Shown here one piece after another: positions 22,919 through 31,807 of a stretch of DNA of 64,000 bases. The translations under genes were made by a program, and so were the position numbers. The DNA is taken from IMG/VR virus record IMGVR_UViG_3300010885_025649, positions 124,001 to 188,000 of that record; one strand, given 5' to 3'. Position 1 is the first letter of the stretch; the number at the start of each line of letters is the position of its first letter. This stretch comes from a virus. The notes beneath the pieces are model-generated. The model had not been told where the DNA came from and searched no databases. It saw nothing but the letters and a program-made list of their open reading frames with translations.

Positions 22919-23188
22919 CTATACTTTAACTCTTGGTGTTCCTTTCTGGGTAGCATGTACCAAGATAGGTTCATACAAGGAAATGGTGTATAATCGTTCC
23001 CGAGAGAAGGCTTGGTAAGCAGCACAAGCCTTCTGTGCAATTTCTTGCGTGGTAAAGGTCATGGCATTGTCCCGCCCTTTAACCTCACCGATAGGAAGAT
23101 TCTGAAACACCAATTGAGGTTTCATCTTACACGCCCCCAAGTAGTGATACTTGTTCAATTGAGACTGACAGATCCACAACTTACTCAC
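22919..23188 (-). CDS. Hypothetical protein, 89 aa, GTG start
   Basis: Begins MSKLWICQSQLNKYHYLG; CTGGAG lies six bases before the GTG. It ends in a basic segment (ATQKGTPRVKV). Overlaps the upstream gene by GTGA. Not recognised. Confidence 0.7.
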   Translation of the reverse strand: MSKLWICQSQLNKYHYLGACKMKPQLVFQNLPIGEVKGRDNAMTFTTQEIAQKACAAYQAFSRERLYTISLYEPILVHATQKGTPRVKV

Positions 23189-23391
23189 GCTTCACTCCAG
23201 GTATAGGTTAATGGTGTCCTCTCCAGGCTGTGGACTAGCGGCCCGAAGATTAAGGATAAGAAAGTGGAGTGATCATACTCCACCGGGCAGTAAGGAGAAC
23301 ACCAGAACCAGTTGATGATCCAACTGGGAGCGCCAAAGCTCCTCCCTAGGGAATTACACCCCAGGAAGCAACCAGAGCGGTTACAGTACAA
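23185..23391 (-). CDS. Possible hypothetical protein, 68 aa, TTG start
   Basis: Frame beginning TTG (MYCNRSGCFLGCNSLG), Cys- and Trp-rich. It fills the gap exactly between two genes with overlaps at both ends, which supports it, but the start codon is non-standard and the start is uncertain. Confidence 0.4.
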   Translation of the reverse strand: MYCNRSGCFLGCNSLGRSFGAPSWIINWFWCSPYCPVEYDHSTFLSLIFGPLVHSLERTPLTYTWSEA

Positions 23392-23638
23392 TAATCAGAA
23401 CACTGATGGTAGCGTCATACCGTTCATTCAGCTCCAGGAATGCCGCCTCTAAATCCCCATGGGAAACGGGTTCACAACCCGGGAGAGAGATTGAGAACAG
23501 GCCAGTTTGGGTGGTATAACTAACCGTATAATCACCTACCTGGGCCAAACGCGGCGCAGGAAAAGAGATAGGAGTAAACGCATCAAACGCTTGAGCAAAA
23601 GTTATGAGCCGTTGACGAAATCCAAAATCCGTGAGCAT
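23381..23638 (-). CDS. Hypothetical protein, 85 aa
   Basis: Start taken at MLTDFGFRQRLITFAQ with GGAGG eight bases upstream. Strand-rich centre (YTVSYTTQTGLFSISL), helical end. Not recognised. Confidence 0.7.
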   Translation of the reverse strand: MLTDFGFRQRLITFAQAFDAFTPISFPAPRLAQVGDYTVSYTTQTGLFSISLPGCEPVSHGDLEAAFLELNERYDATISVLIIVL

Positions 23639-23668
23639 GTGATGATCCTCCAAGAGAGAGAAAATTTA

Positions 23669-23935
23669 TTAAAGCGAGCCTTGAACAATCTCAAGGCCAA
23701 TCAACGGGGCCAAGTGCTTAATCAAATAGGGGACGTCTCCCTGCTGAGCAGGTGCATCCGCTATTTTAACCAAGCCGTACTGTACCAGACCTTCTGCAAC
23801 AAGTTGCATATTGGCCATGGTAATTACTGGAATATCCAGCAGGTCCATGATCTGACACACCTCAGACACCAAGGGGTACAGGTATAAGTGATTCCCCTTA
23901 GCGTACAAGGTGTTGGTAACATTAGGGGTTATCAT
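23669..23935 (-). CDS. Hypothetical protein, 88 aa
   Basis: Start at MITPNVTNTLYAKGNHLY, with AAGGAG upstream. Mixed helix and strand; no motif. Overlaps the upstream membrane protein by 14 bases. Confidence 0.7.
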   Translation of the reverse strand: MITPNVTNTLYAKGNHLYLYPLVSEVCQIMDLLDIPVITMANMQLVAEGLVQYGLVKIADAPAQQGDVPYLIKHLAPLIGLEIVQGSL

Positions 23936-24161
23936 CAGAGGTCTCCTTCTTGGCCACAACCAGACAATGCTTCTCAACATCATCGACCAGAAATAAACCA
24001 AAGATAATTATGCCTAACGCGCCAGCCACTGCAAAGCAGACTTGATCATTACGGTTTGCTACTTGAGTAGCAGCCCATACACCATGTCCAGTAAACAGCA
24101 AGAAGGCCGTGTACAGTGCCGTCCACGGCCGGCACCACAGCGCGCTGAGGAAAGAACCCAC
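23922..24161 (-). CDS. Small membrane protein, 79 aa, GTG start
   Basis: Two hydrophobic helices (ALYTAFLLFTGHGVWAA and FAVAGALGIIIFGLFLV) and an acidic tail. AAGGAGG lies six bases before the GTG. Confidence 0.7.
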   Translation of the reverse strand: MGSFLSALWCRPWTALYTAFLLFTGHGVWAATQVANRNDQVCFAVAGALGIIIFGLFLVDDVEKHCLVVAKKETSDDNP

Positions 24162-24313
24162 ATGAACCTCCTTAGGGAATAAAGGCTAAGTCCCCAACCG
24201 ACTTAGCTTTGGATTGAAACTATTGAAACCACGCAAGGTTGAGTTACGTTAAGGTAGATTGGCTTAAGGTACCCATCTTGAAGCCCAGGATTGAGCTAAC
24301 CATCAAACAAAGC

Positions 24314-24454
24314 TTAAGGATTGTTTTCTTTTAGTCTACGTATGACACCTTCACGCTTAGCCCGAGCTTGGCGCATACATTCCGGTGTACTATGCTGAGA
24401 CTTTTCTAATCGTTGACCCCGGCGGTCACAATCCAACAATCTATTCAAATGCAT
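24314..24454 (-). CDS. Basic small protein, 46 aa
   Basis: Start at MHLNRLLDCDRRGQRLEK because AAAGGAGG lies six bases upstream; the longer frame above it has no signal. Strongly basic and helical (CMRQARAKREGVIRRLK). Might bind nucleic acid (inference). Confidence 0.65.
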   Translation of the reverse strand: MHLNRLLDCDRRGQRLEKSQHSTPECMRQARAKREGVIRRLKENNP

Positions 24455-24512
24455 GTGACCTCCTTTAATAAGTGCTGGTCCCAAGGGGTCGCTAATCCCC
24501 TGGAAGCAATCC

Positions 24513-24800
24513 TTAATCTTGTTTAGGTCGATCAGTTTTATAATAGTTCTCCAAGAACATATCTGCAGTATAATCAGGAAAGTACCACCGGATAAAAGCT
24601 TCAAAGAAGGCAGGATCTGTATTCTCCTGAAACCATTCTTCTTCTTTGCCATTAATCACCAAGACAATACCATTCCCTTCACAGAAGAAGTGAGTGATGG
24701 AAGCTTTGGTAATCACCGTAGCGTATTGACCCTCCCCCAACCAAATAAAGGCAGCAGGGTGATCATGGTCACTTACAGTAAATCGCATTGGTATGTACAC
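24513..24800 (-). CDS. Hypothetical protein, 95 aa, GTG start
   Basis: Start at GTG 24800 (MYIPMRFTVSDHDHPAAF) because GGAGG lies five bases upstream. The C-terminal 45 residues are acidic and aromatic (EEEWFQENTDPAFFEAF). Not recognised. Confidence 0.68.
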   Translation of the reverse strand: MYIPMRFTVSDHDHPAAFIWLGEGQYATVITKASITHFFCEGNGIVLVINGKEEEWFQENTDPAFFEAFIRWYFPDYTADMFLENYYKTDRPKQD

Positions 24801-24954
24801 AGCAACCTCCAAGTAACGTGTATTAGAGGATTAACGTACCTCCAGAAGACTCTTACGAATCAACGCCGAATGCTAGATAGCAAGAGCACCCACACGATTG
24901 CAGCTTAATCTGTGAGGTTAGACTCAGGTCAATCAGGTGACCTTTAAATTGATC

Positions 24955-25350
24955 TTAGCCTGGGATGGAGAGATACTCCCCATTCCCGAAGCGCTTGATC
25001 TGTTCAGGCAGCTCATCCAGAGCTATAGTTGGCCAATAGGGTTGTAAAACCCCCAAAGCTAAAGCGGCCTCCCACACCGCTTTATTATCAACCAAGGGTA
25101 GCGTGACCAACACCTTGTGGTGCGCCGGGATGTCTTTGAGGTCTGATGGGTGACGGAGATAGAACTCCGCTCCCAGGTCTTCATCTTCGTCGAGATTGGT
25201 GTGCCCTGGGCAGGGCTTGAATACCACCTGGGTCTGAGGATTCTGGCGGCGTGCCTCCTCCTCAGCTACAAGTTCACGGCTACGGACTTGAATGCGGAGC
25301 TGGCGCTCCAATGGATACTCAGACATGATCTCTTGAACTGTACGTCCCAC
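24955..25350 (-). CDS. Hypothetical protein, 131 aa, GTG start
   Basis: Begins MGRTVQEIMSEYPLERQLRI; GGAGAAG lies before the GTG. The first 40 residues are helical and charged, followed by a possible metal site (CPGHTNLDEDEDLG). Not recognised. Confidence 0.7.
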   Translation of the reverse strand: MGRTVQEIMSEYPLERQLRIQVRSRELVAEEEARRQNPQTQVVFKPCPGHTNLDEDEDLGAEFYLRHPSDLKDIPAHHKVLVTLPLVDNKAVWEAALALGVLQPYWPTIALDELPEQIKRFGNGEYLSIPG

Positions 25351-25469
25351 GAGTCTTCTCCAACTAGAGTTAGTAATGACCCGTCTCAGTATCGTCCCCC
25401 AGGCGAGGCCGGATCAAGCGCCCTGGGTGTACGGCTAGGAGTTAAAGGCATCCAAGCTAGCCTGCTAAA

Positions 25470-25757
25470 CTAAGAGAAACTGTCTAACATAGCCTGCACA
25501 GCAGCATAGTCCTCTCCCATAAGCTGCTGTAACAGCGGCTCATAGTTAGAGTTACTATACCAACCTGCCAAAGCAAGGCTGAGGGCTTGACGTTGCCGAC
25601 TACTCAGGTGAGCAATGTCTGCCTCACAAAGGCAGATATCTAGTAGGCCAGCTTGACCAAAAACATTATCCCACAGAGGGAATGCTACCGCTGCAGGCCA
25701 ACGGCGGCATCCGGTCTCCTTCTGGATCTTATCAATCAACTGTTCAACTAATTCCAT
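25470..25757 (-). CDS. Hypothetical protein, 95 aa
   Basis: Begins MELVEQLIDKIQKETGCRR. All-helical and acidic, ends DYAAVQAMLDSFS. AGGAGATC precedes the ATG. Not recognised. Confidence 0.72.
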   Translation of the reverse strand: MELVEQLIDKIQKETGCRRWPAAVAFPLWDNVFGQAGLLDICLCEADIAHLSSRQRQALSLALAGWYSNSNYEPLLQQLMGEDYAAVQAMLDSFS

Positions 25758-25821
25758 GATGATCTCCTAAAGTAATGTAAACAAGTATTATTAATTCAAC
25801 TCCCCTAGGAGAGCATGTAAC

Positions 25822-25918
25822 CAATACCCCAGTCAGGAGTCGAACCTGACTGACTGCCTTTGCTAGAGGGAGTCACCGGATGGGGTTGGTGCTCTGTCAT
25901 CTACAGTTAATTCCGGTA
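25822..25918 (-). tRNA. tRNA-like segment, probably degenerate
   Basis: Minus strand contains GATGACAGAGCACC (D-arm style), an anticodon-like loop CC-CAT-CC flanked by imperfect pairs, and TCAGG-TTCGACT-CCTGA, a textbook T-arm. The acceptor ends pair poorly, the segment between anticodon and T arm is unusually long, and its 5' end overlaps the last codons of the gene at 25907. It may be a decayed tRNA or tRNA mimic rather than a functional gene. Confidence 0.35.
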
Positions 25919-26290
25919 GAACCCTAAGCACCCAATGGGCTTAGGCTCAGTCGCACTCTTGTACACAGTGCCTCGAACAGTAAGTAGACGATCTGTGCGC
26001 AAGCCTAGCGCTTTACACGCGCTAACGTATAAGGCAGAGACCACGTAGTAATGATCGGTATCTTGTGGATAAGCATCCACCGATGTAAACTCAAACGTTT
26101 TGCATGGTATACCATAGACCGCCTCTGTAAAGCGTTCCTCTTGTTTAGCATTGAGGAGGGTACCCGATGGCTCAATAACTTGTGCAGCCACCTGACCATC
26201 TTTTACAAGTAGCTTCCGAATCGAAGCATCAAATACAGTACTGTCCTCACGAAACAAGTTGATAATGTGCGGGGTCATGTTGTTGATCAT
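25907..26290 (-). CDS. Hypothetical protein, 127 aa
   Basis: Begins MINNMTPHIINLFREDST with AAAGGAG upstream. Strand-rich with a Cys near residue 120. It overlaps the tRNA-like segment at its end. Not recognised. Confidence 0.72.
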   Translation of the reverse strand: MINNMTPHIINLFREDSTVFDASIRKLLVKDGQVAAQVIEPSGTLLNAKQEERFTEAVYGIPCKTFEFTSVDAYPQDTDHYYVVSALYVSACKALGLRTDRLLTVRGTVYKSATEPKPIGCLGFYRN

Positions 26291-26401
26291 GTCAGCTCCT
26301 TTAAAGCAAGGTTTGTTCGCAGGGTTAGGAAACCTGCTCGCCTTGGTCGGTCCAAGGACGGCTCCTTTTATTTAAAGCCCGTGGAGTCAGGGCTGTTAGA
26401 T

Positions 26402-26713
26402 CTAAAGGATGTAACCATCCTTAGGCATGTTAGCCTGAAGGAATTCCAGAATTCGCTGCTGCTGTTGCTGCGTGGTTTTGGGGAAATGATTAAAGATAGG
26501 TCGGCGCCCATCTTTGTTGTGGATAGAATCCACTCTGACAACAATTTGAGAATCGTTCTCCTCAAGAACCCCGCTTGTCTTGTACATCCCACCCCAAAGG
26601 TGGGGGAAGTACCAGGTTATAGCTTCCATCTCCAACGTCGCACCATTGAAACGCAGCTCGCTAATCCGAGCATTATCCCGTTCAACTAACTGTAAGTCAG
26701 TAACAATGTTCAC
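26402..26713 (-). CDS. Hypothetical protein, 103 aa, GTG start
   Basis: Begins MNIVTDLQLVERDNARISE; AAGGAGAG lies before the GTG. It contains TTQQQQQRILEFLQANM, a Gln run leading into a helix. Not recognised. Confidence 0.7.
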   Translation of the reverse strand: MNIVTDLQLVERDNARISELRFNGATLEMEAITWYFPHLWGGMYKTSGVLEENDSQIVVRVDSIHNKDGRRPIFNHFPKTTQQQQQRILEFLQANMPKDGYIL

Positions 26714-26842
26714 GATGCTCTCCTTATCCCGTATCGTGGGTATCCGCCAGTCAGGTCAGACTGGATGACCAGGGCTTAGGACCTGGACCCCAGCAGGTGC
26801 TAGGGTGACCTTCATGCCTACCGGAGCAGGCACCCTTCGGTA

Positions 26843-27031
26843 TTAAGTTGCAGATTCAATAGTATATTGAAGTTTATGAGCTATTGCGTATGCTATAACT
26901 CCTTCAGCTTCCTTTTCATCAAGAGCGCACCGATCCTCATAATGGCTAGTTAGCCAAAAGCACCGCTCTGATAAAGTAATAACCCAACCATTCAAGACTT
27001 TGTTCCCCACCAACAAAATGGCGTATTTCAC
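26843..27031 (-). CDS. Hypothetical protein, 62 aa, GTG start
   Basis: Begins MKYAILLVGNKVLNGWVI with AAAAGGAGAG upstream. Small two-layer composition (strand, then helix EAEGVIAYAIAHKL). Not recognised. Confidence 0.65.
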   Translation of the reverse strand: MKYAILLVGNKVLNGWVITLSERCFWLTSHYEDRCALDEKEAEGVIAYAIAHKLQYTIESAT

Positions 27032-27308
27032 AGCGCTCTCCTTTTGTTCCGCAACGTGCTTAGGGGCGCATGCACAATAAGCCCTCAGTCCAGCAACACC
27101 AAGGGGTGCTGCTACACCACAGCGCTCCGGGGTTTACCCCTGTCATGCTGCAATGCTGGAGGCCCGAGCCGTACTCCTGGCCAGACCTCCAAAACCCTCA
27201 AGAGGATTTGGCTGTTAACCCTCAGGGGAGCCAGCCCCCCAGGAGGAAGGCTGTTTGGGCCGAAGGCGAAGACTGAGGGCGAAACTTCGGGTCGGTACTA
27301 ATAAAAGG
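27032..27308. other. Non-coding GC-richer stretch
   Basis: About 280 bases between two minus-strand genes, with no gene. Foldable pieces such as GGGCCGAAGGCGAAG and CACCCCTTGG-type repeats suggest a structured leader or untranslated region. Plus-strand frames here lack ribosome sites. Confidence 0.45.
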
Positions 27309-27346
27309 GTCGGTAGACCCTAGGGAAACTAGGATAATCTACCGAC
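27309..27346. terminator. GTCG...CGAC hairpin downstream of the 935-aa polymerase-like gene
   Basis: GTCGGTAGA-CCCTAG-ggaaa-CTAGGAT-AATCTACCGAC folds back through its whole length. It lies just downstream of the stop at 27357 and is the left-most member of the hairpin family found through 40 kb. Confidence 0.65.
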
Positions 27347-27356
27347 GCGTTAAGTG

Positions 27357-30164
27357 TTAGTCAATGCCTAGGTCAACCACACGGTTATATTCTGCTACAA
27401 CTTGTTTCTCCACCCCAAGGGTCAGAGCCACAAAGTAGAAGAAGCCTAGGTGTTTGATGCTACCTTCTCCTTGTTTAACCTTATCTGCTGTAAGAGCAGT
27501 AAAGTACAGGAGTTGGTCCTCAGAGAAGCCAAGAGTGTAAGCTTGAAGCTTATGCTCAATAGCAACCATGAGCGCACCATAGTTAGCCCCTTGAGACACT
27601 TGATCAAGGAGGATACGGTAGTCCACCTCAATAGCCTTATAGGCAACCCGAACATCTTCATACTCATCAGTGGGCAGAGCTTGACCCATGATCTCCCAGC
27701 GAGAGAGGTTAGAGGTCAAGGTATCCACATCAAGTACAGGATGCTCAGTCAAGTTGGTGAGGGTTGACCACACGTAGTCTGCTACGTGACCATAGCCTAG
27801 AGAACGAATCTCCGCCAAGTGGGGAGACAATTTCTCATAGGTGGTAGCTTCTGCCACAGCCAAAGCCCGTGCTTTGGTAGCAGTAAAGCCTTGATCACGC
27901 AGCTCATTAACCCGATCTACCAGCCCATGATCTTTCCACACTTCCTTAAGGTGGGAAATAGCACTAAGGATTGGGCTGATATCTTTGTAGGGCATTTCAC
28001 CCACGCCACCCAAAGCTTTCCACAACTTAGTAGCTTCAAGACGAAAGGCATGTAAGCTCAAAGAGCTATCAACCGTCTTCTTCATGCTGTTGAGGACCGC
28101 TTGGATGTAACGAGCGAACTTGAACCTGATAGATGGCACCGCGCCTTCAGCACCGCTATCATCACCTTTGGTAAAGGCGGCAATCAGACCTGCACTATGG
28201 TACAGGAACATCAAGGCCTTACCGAGGTTAACAGCGACGCCCACTTTAGCATCCCCTTCTTTGACCACCATAGCCATGACGTTCTTCCACGTAGAGTCTC
28301 CACTATTGGAGTGCTCAGTCTTCGTGGTAAGCGAACCATGGTTGCTGATGCGGGTATCATTTAGGGTAAGGAACTCAGGTAAGATCCCCCCTTCACAATC
28401 CCCGTCAAAGTCACCTTGAATTTGCCCTTGAGTATAGGGAGTCATCAAGAACGCTGTTTGCTCGCCATGATCAATGACCTTTAAGGCCACCCAGCTAAAG
28501 TCAAACAACGCGGGTGCGCGATGGAAGATCATCACAGAACCCAGGGGGTATTTCCCTTTCAGTTCTGCTGGAACAATTACTTCATCATCTTTAATCCCGG
28601 TGTGGGGTAGGATGGGAAGATTGTATCCAGGCAAGCGATGAGTCAACATACGCTTCTTGAAGGCGTTAGTGAACTCGCTTGTGACATCTTCAAGGATGGA
28701 CTTGGCCAGCGGAAGACCAGCAGCTTGCATACGTAAGGCTAAACCTTGCGTACCAAACTGAGAACCGGCCTCATGCTCTTTGGCCAACGTGAGGAACTTG
28801 CCCTCATCCCAGAGCTTAGCCATCGCTTGCACCTCTGCAAGAGAGGATACATGGTAGGCAGCTTTTAACTCAGGGTGGGCAAGAGTATCCATGAAGCGCA
28901 GATCTACCCCAAAGTTCAGAAGAGTCTGACGGGGATTAATCCACACGTTCATGATCAACAGTTCCTCAGGTTTGAGGGTGAGCTGATCCCCGTGCTTGGG
29001 CAAAGCGGCACCTTTTGCGCATTGGGTGAAAGCCTCCACAATAAAGCACAAAGAAGCCTCAGGATTGATCTCACGCGCCGCTGCTACCAAGCGTTTCTGC
29101 TTGTGATCAGTAGGCTTATTGATCATACCTTTGGCATTCAACATGCCGTGGTTAAGGAGAGCCGTACCTTGAGCAGGCGTGCAGGTATGCCCCACAGCCT
29201 CAAAGATTTGCTCATCATCAACCACTAACGCAAAGGGGCCATCCATGCTGACCTTGTATTTAATGCCAAGCTCTTTCGCGCTGACAAATACAATGTTAGC
29301 CAGGGAATGAAACAGGGGCGCACCAGGACGAAGGAGCGTTCTAGCCAGTTTATTAGCTAGGGCTGCATCCTCAGTCTGCTGAGGTTTATCTGTCCACACA
29401 TAGGTCCCAGATGCACCTTTAACCCCTAACAGGTATGGGTGATTAGGGAACGCTGCATGAGCATGCTCAGCAACAGGAGCCATGAAATGCTCTTTGCCTA
29501 CATAGGCTTGAGTCAGTTCCGCGCTTTCGATCTGGTACGTTGAAATAGGCTTGTTGGCCCGCACCGCTTCTGCCTCAGCCTTCTTAACGGCCTCATGATC
29601 TTTGAGGACACTAGCTTTATAATCAAACATGTCAGCGCCCGTAGGACGACCAACTTGTTGAGTAATCAAGCCATTCTCAAACACCATAGGTTTGTACCAT
29701 CCGGCCGCAAATGGGTCAGAGGTTTTAACCTTAGGCAACGGTTTCTGTGGCTGATTGAACGCACCCTTGGTAAAGCTGATGCTATCTTTCCGCGTTACTT
29801 CAGAAGCATGTGCTTCTTTTTCACACGGGAATTTCACATCAGCATAAGCCCGAGGGAAGGGGCGCTCTTGCTGAGTCCATGCGCGCACTACGCCGTTGTG
29901 GAGCTTCTTAACGCTAACAATCTTATCCAGATTACCATCAGCTTCGATCTTATACAAGATCTTAGCGACAGAGCTGAATGCAGACTGCGGCATTTTGAAG
30001 CCGTCAATAAAGAGGATAGGGTTACCCCGATCATCCCGGACGATTTCCACAAGGTGCGACGAGATAGCCTTCTTGTAGAAGAAGTCAATCACGTAGCTGC
30101 GTACAATCTCATCGGTCTCGGAGACCAATTGAATGCGCGCTTTGACGTTCATGGTTTTAGCCAT
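27357..30164 (-). CDS. RNA polymerase beta'-like protein with DFDGD motif, 935 aa
   Basis: Residues 585-589 are DFDGD within QIQGDFDGDCEGG, and about 40 residues upstream VMIFHRAPAL matches the R-A-P strand of the beta' double-psi barrel (compare NRAPTLHR in cellular enzymes). The order and spacing of the two motifs are as in the known fold. It differs in sequence from the 1171-aa protein, so it is a separate polymerase rather than a second half. It lies next to a basic Ala-rich protein and among short genes punctuated by repeated hairpins, which may be its own signals (inference). Start at ATG 30164 after AAGGAG. Confidence 0.78.
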   Translation of the reverse strand: MAKTMNVKARIQLVSETDEIVRSYVIDFFYKKAISSHLVEIVRDDRGNPILFIDGFKMPQSAFSSVAKILYKIEADGNLDKIVSVKKLHNGVVRAWTQQERPFPRAYADVKFPCEKEAHASEVTRKDSISFTKGAFNQPQKPLPKVKTSDPFAAGWYKPMVFENGLITQQVGRPTGADMFDYKASVLKDHEAVKKAEAEAVRANKPISTYQIESAELTQAYVGKEHFMAPVAEHAHAAFPNHPYLLGVKGASGTYVWTDKPQQTEDAALANKLARTLLRPGAPLFHSLANIVFVSAKELGIKYKVSMDGPFALVVDDEQIFEAVGHTCTPAQGTALLNHGMLNAKGMINKPTDHKQKRLVAAAREINPEASLCFIVEAFTQCAKGAALPKHGDQLTLKPEELLIMNVWINPRQTLLNFGVDLRFMDTLAHPELKAAYHVSSLAEVQAMAKLWDEGKFLTLAKEHEAGSQFGTQGLALRMQAAGLPLAKSILEDVTSEFTNAFKKRMLTHRLPGYNLPILPHTGIKDDEVIVPAELKGKYPLGSVMIFHRAPALFDFSWVALKVIDHGEQTAFLMTPYTQGQIQGDFDGDCEGGILPEFLTLNDTRISNHGSLTTKTEHSNSGDSTWKNVMAMVVKEGDAKVGVAVNLGKALMFLYHSAGLIAAFTKGDDSGAEGAVPSIRFKFARYIQAVLNSMKKTVDSSLSLHAFRLEATKLWKALGGVGEMPYKDISPILSAISHLKEVWKDHGLVDRVNELRDQGFTATKARALAVAEATTYEKLSPHLAEIRSLGYGHVADYVWSTLTNLTEHPVLDVDTLTSNLSRWEIMGQALPTDEYEDVRVAYKAIEVDYRILLDQVSQGANYGALMVAIEHKLQAYTLGFSEDQLLYFTALTADKVKQGEGSIKHLGFFYFVALTLGVEKQVVAEYNRVVDLGID

Positions 30165-30202
30165 GAGTTGGTATTCTCCTTACTAGTGATAGCTTAGTTG
30201 AG

Positions 30203-30778
30203 TTACGCAGCCAATTTGACTGCAAACGCAACAAGGCTAGCAAAGGTGTCTTTGGTGACAACCTTTTTAGCTGCAGGCTCCTTCACTTTAGTAGCAGAAG
30301 CTACCGCAGTAAAGAGTGGCACGGCCACCATTTTGATTTGGCGAGCCGCCCAAGCAGCCGCAGATGCAGCTACTTGTTTGCGTGCCACGCTGGCCGCTAC
30401 TTGAGCGCGACGGACTTGCGCCCGCGCAGTCAATACCGCCTGAGCCTTGCGGCACAGTTTGGTGAGCTTATTAACCAACTTGGCTACGGTAGCACCCAGC
30501 AAGCGCTGTTGCGCCCACTGGTACATACCTTTAGTAGCCAGGGCTTTAAGCCCCTTGTTAGCCCGGGCCAACACGGCTTTCACCGCATTGGTTGGTAGGC
30601 TCGCCACGTTACCGTGGAAAGCCCCTTGTTCCGCAACTGCAAGGGCAGCACGAAAAGTAACCGATTTGGCCAGAGTGGCCTTAATGCTGGCCGCTTTAGC
30701 GACCTTTAAAGCCGTAGCTGCAGAGCAGCCACGGAAAGCCACCATATAGGCGGCTAAGTTGTTAACTGTGTTTGACAT
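30203..30778 (-). CDS. Basic alanine-rich protein, 191 aa (possible DNA-binding protein)
   Basis: About one third Ala, with many Lys/Arg and almost no acidic residues; begins MSNTVNNLAAYMVAFRGCSA and ends in a KEPAAKKVVTKD-type segment. This resembles histone H1-like or chromatin-condensing proteins in composition. Strong AAAGGAG site. Directly upstream of the DFDGD polymerase gene, so it could coat phage DNA or act with transcription (inference). Confidence 0.72.
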   Translation of the reverse strand: MSNTVNNLAAYMVAFRGCSAATALKVAKAASIKATLAKSVTFRAALAVAEQGAFHGNVASLPTNAVKAVLARANKGLKALATKGMYQWAQQRLLGATVAKLVNKLTKLCRKAQAVLTARAQVRRAQVAASVARKQVAASAAAWAARQIKMVAVPLFTAVASATKVKEPAAKKVVTKDTFASLVAFAVKLAA

Positions 30779-30885
30779 GGTTTATTCGCTCCTTTAAAGT
30801 AACGGGTTACCACAACCCACACGCCCAGAAGGAGGGGTGCAAATAAAAAGTCGGTAACCAAAAGGAGCAACCACATACACAATAA

Positions 30886-30984
30886 CTATTGAAGCTTATA
30901 CTTGGGTCGTTCTAAGGGGCCGACCAAACCTCCACGGTCAACAGCAATCACCAAACCGAGCTCAACACTGCTAACAACAGTCAT
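30886..30984 (-). CDS. Small protein, 32 aa
   Basis: MTVVSSVELGLVIAVDRGGL, a short hydrophobic stretch followed by a polar basic tail. AAGGAGGATTAGAC precedes the ATG. The sequence around its stop (TATACTTGGGTCGTT) recurs at 32081, near the end of another small gene. Confidence 0.55.
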   Translation of the reverse strand: MTVVSSVELGLVIAVDRGGLVGPLERPKYKLQ

Positions 30985-31044
30985 GTCTAATCCTCCTTCA
31001 AGAATAGGCAGAGAGAAGGCTCCCTGCCTACAAGTTAAAGGAGT

Positions 31045-31341
31045 TTATTTGGCAACAAATTCCCTGCAACCTCTATCTACACTGTGCGGATTAACCGCAC
31101 ACGACAACGCGGAGCTAAAGCTGTAATACTTACAGCCATAACAAGGCCTTAAAGCCTTTACAATCTCCCAGTCTTCCTCCGAACAGTAGCCTGAGGCTAG
31201 AAAGAAACTAACCTCCTGCTCCGCATACTCAGCTTGACGCTCTTCCTCTTGAGCACAGAGAAGGGCAAGGGCATCAGCCATAATCTCCCCTTGAGATTGA
31301 TCTTTGATTCCCTGTGCTTCAGCGTGTGTGTAGTAACCCAT
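31045..31341 (-). CDS. Hypothetical protein with C-terminal Cys motif, 98 aa
   Basis: Begins MGYYTHAEAQGIKDQSQ. The last 35 residues contain CYGCKYY...CAVNP...GCREF, a four-Cys pattern shared with the genes at 32447 and 35099. The pattern (CxxCxY, CxVNP, CRD/E) resembles a small zinc-binding tail that I associate with cyanobacterial proteins of unknown function. GGAGATG precedes the ATG. Confidence 0.75.
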   Translation of the reverse strand: MGYYTHAEAQGIKDQSQGEIMADALALLCAQEEERQAEYAEQEVSFFLASGYCSEEDWEIVKALRPCYGCKYYSFSSALSCAVNPHSVDRGCREFVAK

Positions 31342-31406
31342 GGTGCATCTCCATTACGCCACAAATCGAGGTGGCTAAATAAAGAGTCGGTATATACAGA
31401 AAGAAA

Positions 31407-31444
31407 GTCGTTAACTCCTAGGGAAACTAGGATAAGTTAACGAC
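31407..31444. terminator. GTCG...CGAC hairpin
   Basis: GTCGTTAACT-CCTAG-ggaaa-CTAGG-ATAAGTTAACGAC; on the minus strand it is followed by TTTCTTTCTG and then the TATATACCGACTCTTTATTTA leader of the next gene. It sits between 31045 and 31453. Confidence 0.65.
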
Positions 31445-31452
31445 TAGATTAA

Positions 31453-31758
31453 TTAAGCGGTGTAATAGTCAACTACAACCAAATTGCCTTTCAAGAAGGC
31501 AACAAGATCATAGTACTCGCCTTTATTAACATAAATCAAAACCTTCTTAGCCCCAAGAGCCAAGAAAGCTTGAAGCATTTCGCATGCGGTTGCATGTGAG
31601 AGGTTTTTGAACTTGGTGCGATTAGCACCAGTGTTGTAATCTTGCTTAGCCGCACGGAAGCGATTATGCTTGAGGACTAGCACTTGGCGATCCTCCACCT
31701 CTGAAAACGAGATGCAAAAGGTCAACGCTGGGGTGATAACATTATGTTCTTGTAACAT
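31453..31758 (-). CDS. Hypothetical protein, 101 aa
   Basis: Start at MLQEHNVITPALTFCIS, with GGAGAGACAC directly upstream. Strand-rich first half; later a helix (ACEMLQAFLALGAKKVL) and an ending KGNLVVVDYYTA. Not recognised. Confidence 0.72.
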   Translation of the reverse strand: MLQEHNVITPALTFCISFSEVEDRQVLVLKHNRFRAAKQDYNTGANRTKFKNLSHATACEMLQAFLALGAKKVLIYVNKGEYYDLVAFLKGNLVVVDYYTA

Positions 31759-31807
31759 GTGTCTCTCCAATAAGCCGCCTTTAAAAGAGGGCGAACTCAA
31801 ATAAAGA

